This document shows, piece after piece, positions 38,101 to 44,839 of a DNA stretch of 64,000 bases. The number at the start of each line of letters is the position of its first letter. Position 1 is the first letter of the stretch. The notes below the pieces were generated by a model. It saw only the letters and a list, made by a program, of their open reading frames with translations, made no database searches and was not told the origin of the DNA. The stretch is from contig CAMEIX010000009.1 of assembly GCA_945919075.1 (NCBI GenBank), positions 1 to 64,000 on the forward strand. The letters run 5' to 3'. A program made the translations under genes and the position numbers. Source of the DNA: an uncultured Lachnospiraceae bacterium. Lineage in GTDB: Bacteria; Bacillota; Clostridia; Lachnospirales; Lachnospiraceae.

Positions 38101-40915
38101 GATAACGGATTATGCAGTTTGGGATACTGAGAAAGGCTGCTTAAAGCCAGGGTATACCTTATATCAGAATGAGGATGGTACCTATGACCTGATTTATAAT
38201 GCGACCTTGGAACTTTCTATGGACTACGCTAATGAATATATGGCAAGCAATCCCAAAAGTGACCCTGAGCTTCCGGACAGACGATACTACAATTTTGCAG
38301 TGAATGTCCAGATTTATGACAATATGTCCACCAGTAAGTACCCCTATGTGAACAGACCCAATTATCCGATTTCACCGGATTCCATGGTCAATGTATCGGA
38401 TTTTACGGAATCTTACTGGATCAGAAGACAGAATAGAGTGGATGAAAATAACTGGGGATTCAATTATTACAAGAAAGATACCAATAATCCCGGATATATT
38501 GTGGAAATCCAGCCGGCACCGATACCGGACGGGGATATTCTGATGGGAACGGATGAAAACGGAAAGACCACCTATTCCCTCTCCTGGGACACCTATTATC
38601 AGGATACCTACTGTTGGAATCTGGGCACCACGCCCACAGCAAATACTAAGTACAGTAAGTATGACTGGCAGTATTTGTCCAGACTGGGATTTGCGGATAC
38701 CTATGCGGATCCGGATGCGGTAAATCCTAACCCGGATATTGCTACATGGAAGGCCTTTAGAGAAAGAGGCGCTCTCTATGATGAGTATTTTGAAAAACTT
38801 TTGGAAGATCCAAACTGTTACTGGAATGGGGATATGAGAAAATGGATGCATCGCTCCATGCAGGGATATTATATGGTATACGCCGATGCAAGCTATAAGG
38901 CTGAAATGATAGGAACTACAGTGGATGGCGAAGAAGTTGTATTACAAACCAAATACGTAGACACTCCTAATACTTTACCGTCTTATTACGATTCTTATAC
39001 CGTCTATAAAGACAAAGAAAGAACGGATCGGAACAAAGTCGAAGTATCCACCGAGTACAAGAGATGGAACTATGAAACCTCCTTTACGGATGAAGAGGGA
39101 ACCTGGGATCAATATGAGAAAGTTTCCGTCCGTCTTACCCGATTAGGAAGCGATACTACTCCCGGTAACTTTAACAGGGTAAATAATGTAAATCTTGCGA
39201 ATGATTTCAAGCTTTATCTTGGTAATCTGGGGGCCGATGGTGTTACCCGTGCTTTAATCAGACTGCCCAGATATACGGAGGTTTCCATCAACCAGAAGGA
39301 TAAGCTGGCTACAGTGGAAGCACCTGTTATTACACAGGTTGCGGAAGAGGATGCAGAATATCCGTATTATAATATTACCTGGCAACAGATTACGGATCCG
39401 GGTATGGCAGCAGACGTGGGAGGATATCTCTTTACCATAGAAGATGCATCGGCAGAGAATGCCCTGCCTGCGCAGTATTATTATGTGAATACACTGGCAG
39501 CAGACTCCGGAGAAAGTCTGACCGTGGACAAACTGTTAAAAGATTCCATTCCCACCAATGTCAGTGACAAGTATGTGGATAATGGAGATGGCACCGCGAC
39601 GGTTTGCCTGGATATTTCCGCCTTTGACGGAAGATATATACAGATTAAAGTGCGGGCTTTGGCAAGGGACAATACAATTGTAAATCCCACCTTGTATATG
39701 CATGGTGACGATGGCGAAGCAGCTAAAGTAAAGGTGTTAAAGGCCCTGCCCGTACCGGATGTAACGAAGGTTGGTTACAGCAGCGAAGAGGAAATCAAAG
39801 CAAACCGCAATGTAATCTTTACCTATCGTGACGAAGCAGGAAACTATGAAAATCTGGGACTTATCGGATATGCAATAGAAGCAGCCATAGCAATTTATGA
39901 CGAGATACCGGAAAATGGGGAAACAGATATGAGCAGTATCATGCCCGGTGATGCAACAGGAGAAAACGCCGGCTGCTGGAATGAAGAAGCCCGGATAACC
40001 CTGTATACCAAGGAAACTCCGCTTGTCATTGGAGGAACCACCGCTTCTTCCGGAAGTCTTGTGGATCACCTTTCGGTACCGGAGAGCATCCTTACCGATT
40101 ACGCCGGAAAATACTTGAAACTGACGATTCGTACCAATGGGGAGAATACCGTAAATTCCAAGTGGACAGACGAGGATGAAACGGATGCAACTCTCAACTA
40201 TGTATGGATCAGATTGCCCAAGGCACAGGTAGAAGACGTAGAAATTTCCGAAGGAGAATCCGAGGAGGTTGTAACAGAAGTAACTGCGTCGGATGGTACC
40301 ACTGCAACCATTACATATACCCTAAGACAACTGAGTTTTCCGGTGCAGGGAAGCCTGATCTCAGAGTACACGATTGGACTGCAAAAGAATTCTAATCTGT
40401 CAGAGAATATGGATGTACAGATTTCGGAAAGTCTGGTATTGGTATGGGAAGGCAGCGCCTTTGCCCTTTATAACGCAGACAAAACGGTTAAAATCGGGGA
40501 ACTGAGTGAAACCGATAACCGAATTCTTCTGGATGAAAATGCAGGAGGAGCGCTCATGGAAAGTAGCCGGACTCTGACGTTACAGGAAGCGGTACAGGAT
40601 ACTTCCGGCGGAAATGATATTCCCGAAGTCACCGCAGAATTTTCCTTGTACGGTGAAATTCGGATGGATGATATTTCCGGCAGCAGAGGAACTTTTACCA
40701 TTACCCTGCCGCAAATCGTTCAGATTACCGCTATCTATGCAGAAGAAAATATTTCCAAAGAACGCCTGGGTTTCGGGTCAGGCGATGGGGAATATATCGT
40801 GAACAGAATCAGCATTTCCCGTACACTAAATGAAGATGCGGGAAAGACTCATGAATTGATGAAAAACCCGATTTACTGGAAACGGGAAGAAAACATTTGG
40901 AAGAAGGAAGAGTAA
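29183..40915 (+). CDS. Giant prepilin-like adhesin with GLUG-type repeats
   Basis: A 3910-residue protein. Residues 1-40 are a class III (type IV pilin) signal: a basic leader, the cleavage site SG/FTLVE with Glu at mature position 5, then a hydrophobic helix. Residues about 615-1925 hold about 34 GLUG-like repeats (pattern VGGIAGYN-x-G-x-I-x-x-C). Later segments include a fibronectin III-like domain near 2585 (TPDNVKVKLENGGIVLTW) and a second near 3370. No LPXTG or C-terminal anchor is present, so attachment should be through the pilin helix. The start is TTG 29183 after GAGGTAA. First gene of the pilus operon; the size and pilin signal suggest a pilus-tip adhesin. Confidence 0.85.
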   Translation: MKKNNYLRDNRKHNSGFTLVEMIVTVVMIAIVAGLMFSGITAWQRWSDFRRENEYAQTLFVAAQNQLSEYGANGRLGELQKDILGMTAEEASDPASLQVRVGTYLSPSVLEHMKDETGAAYNMENIWPESVRKGDPEKYRKKIVAIKAEAGLFAEYSKNPEEFKKINPEAYWVYELLASYVYDTSILNEGAVSVEFTPQDGQVFAVVYSDKNASFHYLAAGESGGTDISDREETVRESGMIGFYGVNSLYASTRNQTATAAISSVQLHNKETFYLTFKLSKNSGLTSALTYSIDLLDAETGSARLGISLDGTQLKNERNAANIDCPVIRYPVKTDASGNAILGAGGKPQYESAGVEIGTFPILAWLEEDNTVHVLLDAADIQATAYLYDTELPLICKNEEYASKTKFSDTYSFFRFGVETDRRLQASVSATGDGIAPTDNAVSRTAKTPCFAQGTRKVTEAGDEFQYVVENGRHFYNIRYIEGVSYEKQEQASALTKKIAKAELKLKSGIDWATFRADGNVYDTFERTSYVNLSQIGYNRYNCPFPSFTQIRERDTLNGNGKTVSGLQISEMANALYDSYSVGEFATRVPTRVRPCGLVDVNYGTMKDLKIDSFTVSGTDMTGGFCGINAGEADGLVTLDTEQTSSVTGLSNVGGIIGFQVPTGTDTTVANLTNHATVEGKRAVGGILGSVQNEFGDVDFSELSGFSADTKNLLRDPSQLVITVRDCKNYGRIQAVSAPGTDEEELCYFGGIAGYCYDRYKTTDAVGKIRIQKCVGAPVCEADEIQAILAGGNPLTEKGIYVGGIVGYNYFGRIEECSLTPLTGKQSLIAGAKYVGGIAGYNNGTITGEEQKVVNANVRGKSYVGGLAGYNDENGKIENYEIAGGKIIGEDGYFVGGFVGLNSSCDLIYDNATGTDHALRSDPELVKGAYFVGATFGGTVLNTKDAPDTINAVYRSGLFSGRLEAKAFAGGYTGYLALLSSEDERAVYNFTKEIEDTLEKTDVSGLTEEEALQKRLNELNELNAGSTDKKLVLKGENAGSANGVIKAGIYAGGVLGYVDHSSKLLVLDMENRNHVEGTLAIENKEEQKKILPDHTVTYREKNYAGDSYCYTYSYAGGIIGKIEKNITLENCSNHSTATIKTKGTYTGALCEINAGHITNCKIQNFGNPVTDYVGGLCGLNSAEGRIDNCNFIKAEIKGRNVVGGVCAENFGEIAPLEINTAKVTASGLDLVRNSQNVKDGVCGVLVGHNGETGKLELTENVKDVTVKSDGAFAGLVIGYNHGQVLNKKVSTPSENTAGNLTLSGTIEGNEAVGALIGCNDDVDGTRVIANYTNLSTVRSKNGQAGGIIGINTSKNTIMYCENKALVVATDNGDCGGITSINDGKIMGCRNYVEISAKNGMCGGITAFNDKNGEIINCIVKAENDGKVLKFMSNDVVGGIAAKNAGLISGNKLSYINITNDERKSGTAMGIITGKNLRGGRILFGATDTSLEADIDHCKVRAESNNCKMGGIAGTNEGEITGYIDAADKNKISSVINVTLEFGKASYASMGGVAGVNTGKIDHIAVDGKIDGDLSASVSGYGGIAGYNGYTNKGLAESAAALLAGTSGSKPEYVATITYCTFDGSLHANGSSGNLAKIGGIAGVNSYGAKITNCAIGTKIAGNVATAEDITYITAGDLSKDSTVNGTDRRSAANIGGIAGENYSFITDIDNQKYTKDQVKIISFTGSAGGICGRNFAGGKITGYAENEGQANEVRHKITTGDTWFVEMRCSENDRGPGGIIGLNESGNTIAYVDNHAYVINAFPANVKCGGLIANNQQTEVEQLNLKNCNNFGTIMSYNSVGGFVGHNFYKGMTFTDCVNYGEVGIIEESTGVQRYAGGFIGQSHTVTTGYSFTSCANHGYIHTNSKKIGDKMCAAGFIGFFSNFSGQNNYMTDCVNTGIVGYEGIQDATDTGVKSKAASFLGNPDKNWYLNLCRNYNTETEGNVSGFATSGNVVLKDCLDTSAIHTNSAKGYSPFGGAYSDNSMNNYYLNLSSARYEEEFDENSHGAYFSVHQGTADEWKIFVDMWNEKWYRDFRNNAYLLSAPSFETRIISANGSSPAALNFSITQGEGYPGIDAFVMYFSSYENSPVNTNLYHYYYKVYMVDKNGTMHLADIDTSSLPEGAVNNTYKSEADGAWNGVTVKGTDNYLTYRVAAKVPVGVDSKDIVSIILTTNDKCSKNTRFYGFSWIPTGQTKEAVLTPLYKKTGVRVDSVSTSTLACYSNPSRYDYLNMNNNLRGDILDLNYYLPGDNGEIRLDAGGTGDGNDAWITLNLDYGEDALEMDKLNIYLSNGKLYRTNMDGVTEADDDYTYRFYYKLTDMNGKVYEIPRNRAQFLTVTKEQGQMKAVIDVAALVADDTVPINTQKLKKIELKIKNSSVNEGAGTRYVYIKGITWEPSDHSGEQCFAWYNKATSDQYLPNYKALQAYNIWGVKKLIVDYSGFHGGTVSAPYVHAAWNKNLGFNMSANDPINAEYYADKQALNIANYTPTSDGNDLNNREGILYDENGEPILHSGVTNSRISVYQDIDPKFVALIEEMYELGARLKTPDNVKVKLENGGIVLTWRRVTQDVTGKAASPYGYEIAYEIVDENGTLIEKGSTFQTEQAANEQRWANPITVKKEWADKDYTANFTVRAISANHFSDPENNMDSDPSDPVSLLLRQAVLVTPKVHLETTAGNKTVAILENREEYLDPDNDVWVQDEEGNFMKTSMANVCTIYVDYNGMKLEINPAESFVSTEAAYMTNAGYNPMTAVAKPKAGYETNCTDSTKYLLRGEGVANSALAGKGYYCDTDFNGFFGSDSEGLTYEIVYRNSKDAYIMADIGAYDETIGAFVYYGRDITHVAASESGNAVKQTSVLQGIPKEWFAETPQESMEVRSFMYRGQNYYIHYGHDVKTGIVLDGKTKEENQAILASITDPYHVGGDRKNTNREALADILITDYAVWDTEKGCLKPGYTLYQNEDGTYDLIYNATLELSMDYANEYMASNPKSDPELPDRRYYNFAVNVQIYDNMSTSKYPYVNRPNYPISPDSMVNVSDFTESYWIRRQNRVDENNWGFNYYKKDTNNPGYIVEIQPAPIPDGDILMGTDENGKTTYSLSWDTYYQDTYCWNLGTTPTANTKYSKYDWQYLSRLGFADTYADPDAVNPNPDIATWKAFRERGALYDEYFEKLLEDPNCYWNGDMRKWMHRSMQGYYMVYADASYKAEMIGTTVDGEEVVLQTKYVDTPNTLPSYYDSYTVYKDKERTDRNKVEVSTEYKRWNYETSFTDEEGTWDQYEKVSVRLTRLGSDTTPGNFNRVNNVNLANDFKLYLGNLGADGVTRALIRLPRYTEVSINQKDKLATVEAPVITQVAEEDAEYPYYNITWQQITDPGMAADVGGYLFTIEDASAENALPAQYYYVNTLAADSGESLTVDKLLKDSIPTNVSDKYVDNGDGTATVCLDISAFDGRYIQIKVRALARDNTIVNPTLYMHGDDGEAAKVKVLKALPVPDVTKVGYSSEEEIKANRNVIFTYRDEAGNYENLGLIGYAIEAAIAIYDEIPENGETDMSSIMPGDATGENAGCWNEEARITLYTKETPLVIGGTTASSGSLVDHLSVPESILTDYAGKYLKLTIRTNGENTVNSKWTDEDETDATLNYVWIRLPKAQVEDVEISEGESEEVVTEVTASDGTTATITYTLRQLSFPVQGSLISEYTIGLQKNSNLSENMDVQISESLVLVWEGSAFALYNADKTVKIGELSETDNRILLDENAGGALMESSRTLTLQEAVQDTSGGNDIPEVTAEFSLYGEIRMDDISGSRGTFTITLPQIVQITAIYAEENISKERLGFGSGDGEYIVNRISISRTLNEDAGKTHELMKNPIYWKREENIWKKEE
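31045..34955 (+). repeat. GLUG-type repeat region of the giant prepilin
   Basis: About 34 copies of a degenerate unit, each with GG(I/L/F)-x-G-x-N and a following strand, spaced 25-60 residues. Examples are VGGIAGYNNGTITG, CGGITSINDGKIMG and IGGIAGVNSYGAKI. They probably form a long beta-solenoid. Copies are diverged at the nucleotide level, so this is old repetition. Confidence 0.75.
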
Positions 40916-40917
40916 AC

Positions 40918-41589
40918 TTGAAACGAAGGGACAGGATGATGCGAAAACTTCATAAAGACGACTCCGGGGTAGCCATGATTATGGCACTGATTGTGGGCGT
41001 AGTGGTTATGGCATTCTGCCTTTCCCTTCTTTTGGTTACTTATACCCTGTATTCCCAGACAGCCAGAAAGAACGCCCAGATGCAGTGCAAGGTTCTGGCA
41101 CAAAGTTATGTGGAATGTTTAAGAACAGAACTGGCGGATACGGACTCGGATATGGTAAAATACCTGCAGTACAAAATGACGGATACCTCGTCCCCTTATG
41201 GTGTATGGGTTGCTTCGAATGCGTCTGCAGATGATATTGCACAACTGACCGGAAGAGGATTGAATCCTTATGAAGTACTCCAGCTTGAAATCGACGCCTC
41301 CGGTTACCGGCTGAATCTCTTTATGACCTATCAGACAGGAGTAGAAGCCGGGGAAGGCGGAGAGGAGGGCGAAGAGCCGGATGATGAATTCGAAGGGGAT
41401 GCCAATGCTGCAGAACCGGAGGAAGGTGAGGCAGAAGCCGGGAGACAGAACAGTCCTTCGGCACGCGGCGGTACCGGCGGTGCCAAAAACCGTGTAAGTA
41501 TTAAAATACAATGTGTGCGCGGTCTGGAAACAGACAGGGACAAACAGGTCTATACCATAGAGGAAGAGTATTATATACCCTCCCCTTAA
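40918..41589 (+). CDS. PilX/GspK-like minor pseudopilin
   Basis: A protein of about 223 residues with a type IV pilin-like N-terminus: a basic leader, DDSG/VAMIM and a hydrophobic helix. Mature position 5 is Met, not Glu, as in GspK/PilX tip pseudopilins. Residues about 150-190 form a very acidic Gly/Glu/Asp linker (EGGEEGEEPDDEFEGD) before a last beta-rich segment. I favour TTG 40918 with AGGAAG at correct spacing; ATG 40936 or 40939 after AAGGGACAGG is also possible. It follows the giant prepilin by two bases. Confidence 0.68.
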   Translation: MKRRDRMMRKLHKDDSGVAMIMALIVGVVVMAFCLSLLLVTYTLYSQTARKNAQMQCKVLAQSYVECLRTELADTDSDMVKYLQYKMTDTSSPYGVWVASNASADDIAQLTGRGLNPYEVLQLEIDASGYRLNLFMTYQTGVEAGEGGEEGEEPDDEFEGDANAAEPEEGEAEAGRQNSPSARGGTGGAKNRVSIKIQCVRGLETDRDKQVYTIEEEYYIPSP

Positions 41590-41614
41590 CCTTTTACAAG
41601 AAGGGATGCTTGCC

Positions 41615-42016
41615 ATGAAACGAATAAGAAAAGATAATCAGGGTATGACCATGGTAGAGGTTTTAATGGGATTTGTAATCCTAAGCCTGATGCTGGGTAT
41701 GCTCAGTCATATTATTTCTTTTTCCTCCAATCTGTATAAACAGTCACTGGACTTAAAGAGAGTGGAAGAAAATCTGGAAAAATACATCTATAAGAAGGAA
41801 CTGCCCCTGCCTGCCGGGGGAACGAGTGTAACGGTGAAGGAAGTTCATACGGAAGCGGATGGGACGGAACACATAACGGATGCAAAGTATGAGGATGGCA
41901 CAGGAGAAGTGCCCGTATCCTTAAATTCCAAAGTATATACCATAAGCAGCAAGGATTTTCCGCCTGTTATCAGTGAAGAAGAGGACCCGGAGATTGGGAT
42001 TACGCTTTTTCATTAA
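41615..42016 (+). CDS. Minor prepilin (PilV/GspI-like)
   Basis: A 133-residue protein with a class III signal: KDNQG/MTMVEVLMGFVILS, with Glu at mature position 5 and a hydrophobic helix to about residue 38. The C-terminal ectodomain is short and beta-rich with no clear family match. ATG 41615 is chosen since GAAGGG is nine bases upstream, while ATG 41606 abuts it. Third gene of the pilus operon and probably part of the tip-initiating complex. Confidence 0.8.
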   Translation: MKRIRKDNQGMTMVEVLMGFVILSLMLGMLSHIISFSSNLYKQSLDLKRVEENLEKYIYKKELPLPAGGTSVTVKEVHTEADGTEHITDAKYEDGTGEVPVSLNSKVYTISSKDFPPVISEEEDPEIGITLFH

Positions 42017-42034
42017 AGAGGGGACGGTTAAAAC

Positions 42035-42610
42035 ATGAAAAGGAAGAAAAACAAACCGAAGAAATTGAATAATGCGGGTATGACCCTGGCAGAACTGACG
42101 GTCACGTTTGCCATCTTAGGTTTGTTTTTAGTGGCGGCAACCAGGATTATCAGTTATACAATCAATATTTATTATGCGGCGAAGGGAGCCTCCTATGGCC
42201 TGGAAGTATCCAATATGATTTCCAACAAAATTGTGGGAATGTTAGAGGGGGCACGTACCATGCCGGTAACGGATGAATCCGGAAGCGGGATTTCTTTTAT
42301 TGATGCCACGGGAAGCGAGGTAACCATTGAGACCGTAGCGGGAGAAGATGGAAGTTATATCAATATCCACTATGAGCCGGCTACCTATAATTCCACGGAA
42401 TATGAGGCGGTGGACTGGAAATTTGATGAGAAGGCTTATATGGGATTTAGCGTGGAAACACTCAAATTTACCAATCCCAACGGTGACATTACGGAGGAAA
42501 GCAGTAAGCCCTATCCCGATAATGTGGTGGAAATGGAGCTGGTACTAAAAAGTGACCGGTATGGCTCATATGGTACAACCCGGTATATTAAATGTGCAAA
42601 AGTGGATTAA
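42035..42610 (+). CDS. Minor prepilin (PilW/GspJ-like)
   Basis: A 191-residue protein with a highly basic leader (MKRKKNKPKKLNNAG) and the processing site G/MTLAELTV with Glu5, then a hydrophobic helix. Its length and order after the smaller pseudopilin resemble the GspI-GspJ arrangement. The ectodomain has alternating polar beta segments. GAGGGGACGG precedes the ATG. It lies 18 bases after the previous gene, so co-transcription is likely. Confidence 0.8.
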   Translation: MKRKKNKPKKLNNAGMTLAELTVTFAILGLFLVAATRIISYTINIYYAAKGASYGLEVSNMISNKIVGMLEGARTMPVTDESGSGISFIDATGSEVTIETVAGEDGSYINIHYEPATYNSTEYEAVDWKFDEKAYMGFSVETLKFTNPNGDITEESSKPYPDNVVEMELVLKSDRYGSYGTTRYIKCAKVD

Positions 42611-42636
42611 GATACTCGTAAGAAGGTGGAAAAACC

Positions 42637-43095
42637 ATGGAAGTTACCCATGCAATGGAAAGAGATTATAAGAGAGCCAAGTTAAGACATTTTCGGAATG
42701 TGGTACTGATTCTTTTGGCAGTTTTGCTTATTTCGGTTCCGGTATTTGGTTATTTTCGGATACAGACAGGCAGCCATCTGGCATTAAGGGAAGCAAAGAA
42801 TATCAAGCTGGCATTTGACATGCTGTCCGTGGAGTACTATGGCAGCGGTGAGTCCATATACAATTCCCGCCGCCCTGACGGTATGGCAGACGGGGTGAGG
42901 GAAAGAGTGCTGGAAACCACGGAAAGCAAGGGAGATGTCAGAATACTGGAATATGATAAAAACAAAAGGACGCTTAAGGCTTTTGTTTATGAAACCGGTC
43001 ATTACCGTGTGACCTATACTTTGGACGATACGAAAGCAGAACACTGGGATGTGGACTATCTGTGGTCCGTACAATCCTATGACGGAGGAAAATAA
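42637..43095 (+). CDS. Small single-pass membrane protein of the pilus operon
   Basis: A 152-residue protein with a basic N-terminus and one transmembrane helix at about 20-43 (NVVLILLAVLLISVPVFGYF), then a soluble, mixed-charge domain containing AFDMLSVEYYG and VETGHYRVTYTLDD-like strands. It lacks a prepilin cleavage site, so it is not a processed pilin. Its stop overlaps the start of the prepilin peptidase by one base (TAATG), indicating translational coupling. Possibly a minor assembly component; no family recognised. Confidence 0.65.
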   Translation: MEVTHAMERDYKRAKLRHFRNVVLILLAVLLISVPVFGYFRIQTGSHLALREAKNIKLAFDMLSVEYYGSGESIYNSRRPDGMADGVRERVLETTESKGDVRILEYDKNKRTLKAFVYETGHYRVTYTLDDTKAEHWDVDYLWSVQSYDGGK

Positions 43096-43586
43096 TGGCC
43101 TATTACATAACCCTATTTGCTTTTTTTGCCATACTGCTTGCTCTCTCCATTGTGGATGCAAGAACGCAGGAAATTCCGCCTGCTTTTCCTATAGCGATAC
43201 TTGTTTTGGGGATAATTTCGATTTGGACGATGGGAAACCTAAGTCTTTTGGAACGGATAATCGGCTTTTTTGTTGTCAGTCTGCCCATGTATCTGATTGT
43301 TTTGCTGGTGCCGGGCGGCTTTGGAGGCGGAGATATTAAACTGATGGCGGCAGCAGGGTTTTTCTTAGGATGGAAGACCACCTTAATTTCCTTCCTGATT
43401 GCACTTCTTTTAGGAGGAATTTACGGAGCACTGTTACTGATACTGCGGAAAAAAGGAAGAAAAGATCATTTTGCATTCGGTCCTTTTTTGTGTATTGGCA
43501 TGTTTGTGGGATTTTACAGAGGAGAAGCGTTGCTCTCATGGTATCTGGGAATTGCACAGACACTGGCAAACGGACCGGGAATGTAG
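43095..43586 (+). CDS. Prepilin peptidase, short A24 type
   Basis: A 163-residue aspartic membrane peptidase that cleaves pilin leaders on the cytoplasmic side. Catalytic aspartates are Asp21 (SIVDART) and Asp80 in the GGGD motif (GGFGGGDIKLMAA). Five to six hydrophobic segments are visible. It lacks the N-terminal methyltransferase domain of PilD, so pilins here may not be N-methylated by this enzyme. It lies inside the pilus operon and should process the four pilin-like proteins around it. Confidence 0.88.
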   Translation: MAYYITLFAFFAILLALSIVDARTQEIPPAFPIAILVLGIISIWTMGNLSLLERIIGFFVVSLPMYLIVLLVPGGFGGGDIKLMAAAGFFLGWKTTLISFLIALLLGGIYGALLLILRKKGRKDHFAFGPFLCIGMFVGFYRGEALLSWYLGIAQTLANGPGM

Positions 43587-43619
43587 CCCGGATTGTAAAG
43601 GATAAAGGAGCTTGGCGAT

Positions 43620-44819
43620 ATGGAGCATTATAAATACAAAGCAAAAGATGAAAACGGAAAAACAATATCCGGTGTTATGCAGGCCCTGGATGAAATTGAT
43701 CTGCACAACCGGCTGAAAAAGGAAGGGAAACTGTTAATTTCCGCCAAAGCGGATGAAGTCAAGGTACATTCGAGGCGTTTTAAATCCAATGTGCTTTCTG
43801 AGTTCTGCCGCAATCTGGGGGAATTGATCGGTTCCGGTGTTACCCTTTACCGCGCCCTTAAGATTTTATCCGAGGATGAATCGGCGAAGCCTAAGGAAAG
43901 GGAAATGTATGCGGCAATCAATAAGCAGGTTCTGGCAGGCGTGGCGCTGTCCGATGCCATGGAGATGCAGGGGGATGCTTTTCCGCCGCTTTTGATTAAT
44001 ATGTTCCGTTCGTCGGAATCTTCCGGCAACCTGGACAAGGTGGCACTGCAGATGTCCAATTATTATGATAAGGACTATCGGCTGACCCAGAAAGTAAAAA
44101 GTTCCATGACATATCCCAAAATCCTCTGCGTACTGATTGTAGTGGTTGTGGCTGTCATCATGGGATACGTTATTCCCCAGTTCCAGAGTCTGTTTGCAAC
44201 AATGGAAAGTCTTCCTTTAGCTACCAGCGTCCTTCTTGCCATCAGTAATTTTGTAAAGAAAAGATGGTATGTTCTGATTATCGGGGCATTCATTTTGTAT
44301 GTATTCCTGAAGACACTGTTTGCCATACCGGCATTTCGGATTAAGTGGGATAAGATGGAACTGCATCTGCCCAAAATCGGTTATCTGAAAAAGGTTATTT
44401 ATACGGCAAGATTTGCAAGAACCCTTTCCAGCCTGTATGCGTCCGGTCTTCCGATAATAAACTGTTTACAGATTGCGCGGACCACCATCGGAAATTCCTA
44501 TATCGAAATGCAGTTTGAACAGGTTATAGCCGATATCCGGTCCGGTCAGAACTTAAGTGAAGCCATTGAAAAGGTGGACGGATTTACCAAGAAACTTTCT
44601 TCCACCATTATGGTTGGAGAAGAAACGGGTACTTTGGACCGTATGCTCTTATCCGTTGCCAATCAGATGGAATATGATTCCGAAGCAGCCTTAAACCGCC
44701 TGGTATCCTATCTGGAACCGGTTATGATCGTGGTGATGGCTGTGGTGGTCGGATTTATTATTATAGCCGTAATTCAGCCTATTTACGGGTCTTATGAATC
44801 GATTGCAATCTCATACTAA
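43620..44819 (+). CDS. pilC: Type IV pilus inner-membrane platform protein PilC/GspF
   Basis: A 399-residue polytopic platform protein. It has the GspF double repeat: FCRNLGELIGSGVTLYRALKIL in the first copy and FARTLSSLYASGLPIINCLQIA in the second, with transmembrane segments at about 165-190, 215-235 and 370-390. It connects the PilB ATPase to the growing pilus. GGAGCTTGGCG precedes the ATG. It lies 33 bases after the peptidase. Confidence 0.92.
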   Translation: MEHYKYKAKDENGKTISGVMQALDEIDLHNRLKKEGKLLISAKADEVKVHSRRFKSNVLSEFCRNLGELIGSGVTLYRALKILSEDESAKPKEREMYAAINKQVLAGVALSDAMEMQGDAFPPLLINMFRSSESSGNLDKVALQMSNYYDKDYRLTQKVKSSMTYPKILCVLIVVVVAVIMGYVIPQFQSLFATMESLPLATSVLLAISNFVKKRWYVLIIGAFILYVFLKTLFAIPAFRIKWDKMELHLPKIGYLKKVIYTARFARTLSSLYASGLPIINCLQIARTTIGNSYIEMQFEQVIADIRSGQNLSEAIEKVDGFTKKLSSTIMVGEETGTLDRMLLSVANQMEYDSEAALNRLVSYLEPVMIVVMAVVVGFIIIAVIQPIYGSYESIAISY

Positions 44820-44839
44820 ATACAGAGGAGAATGAGTCA

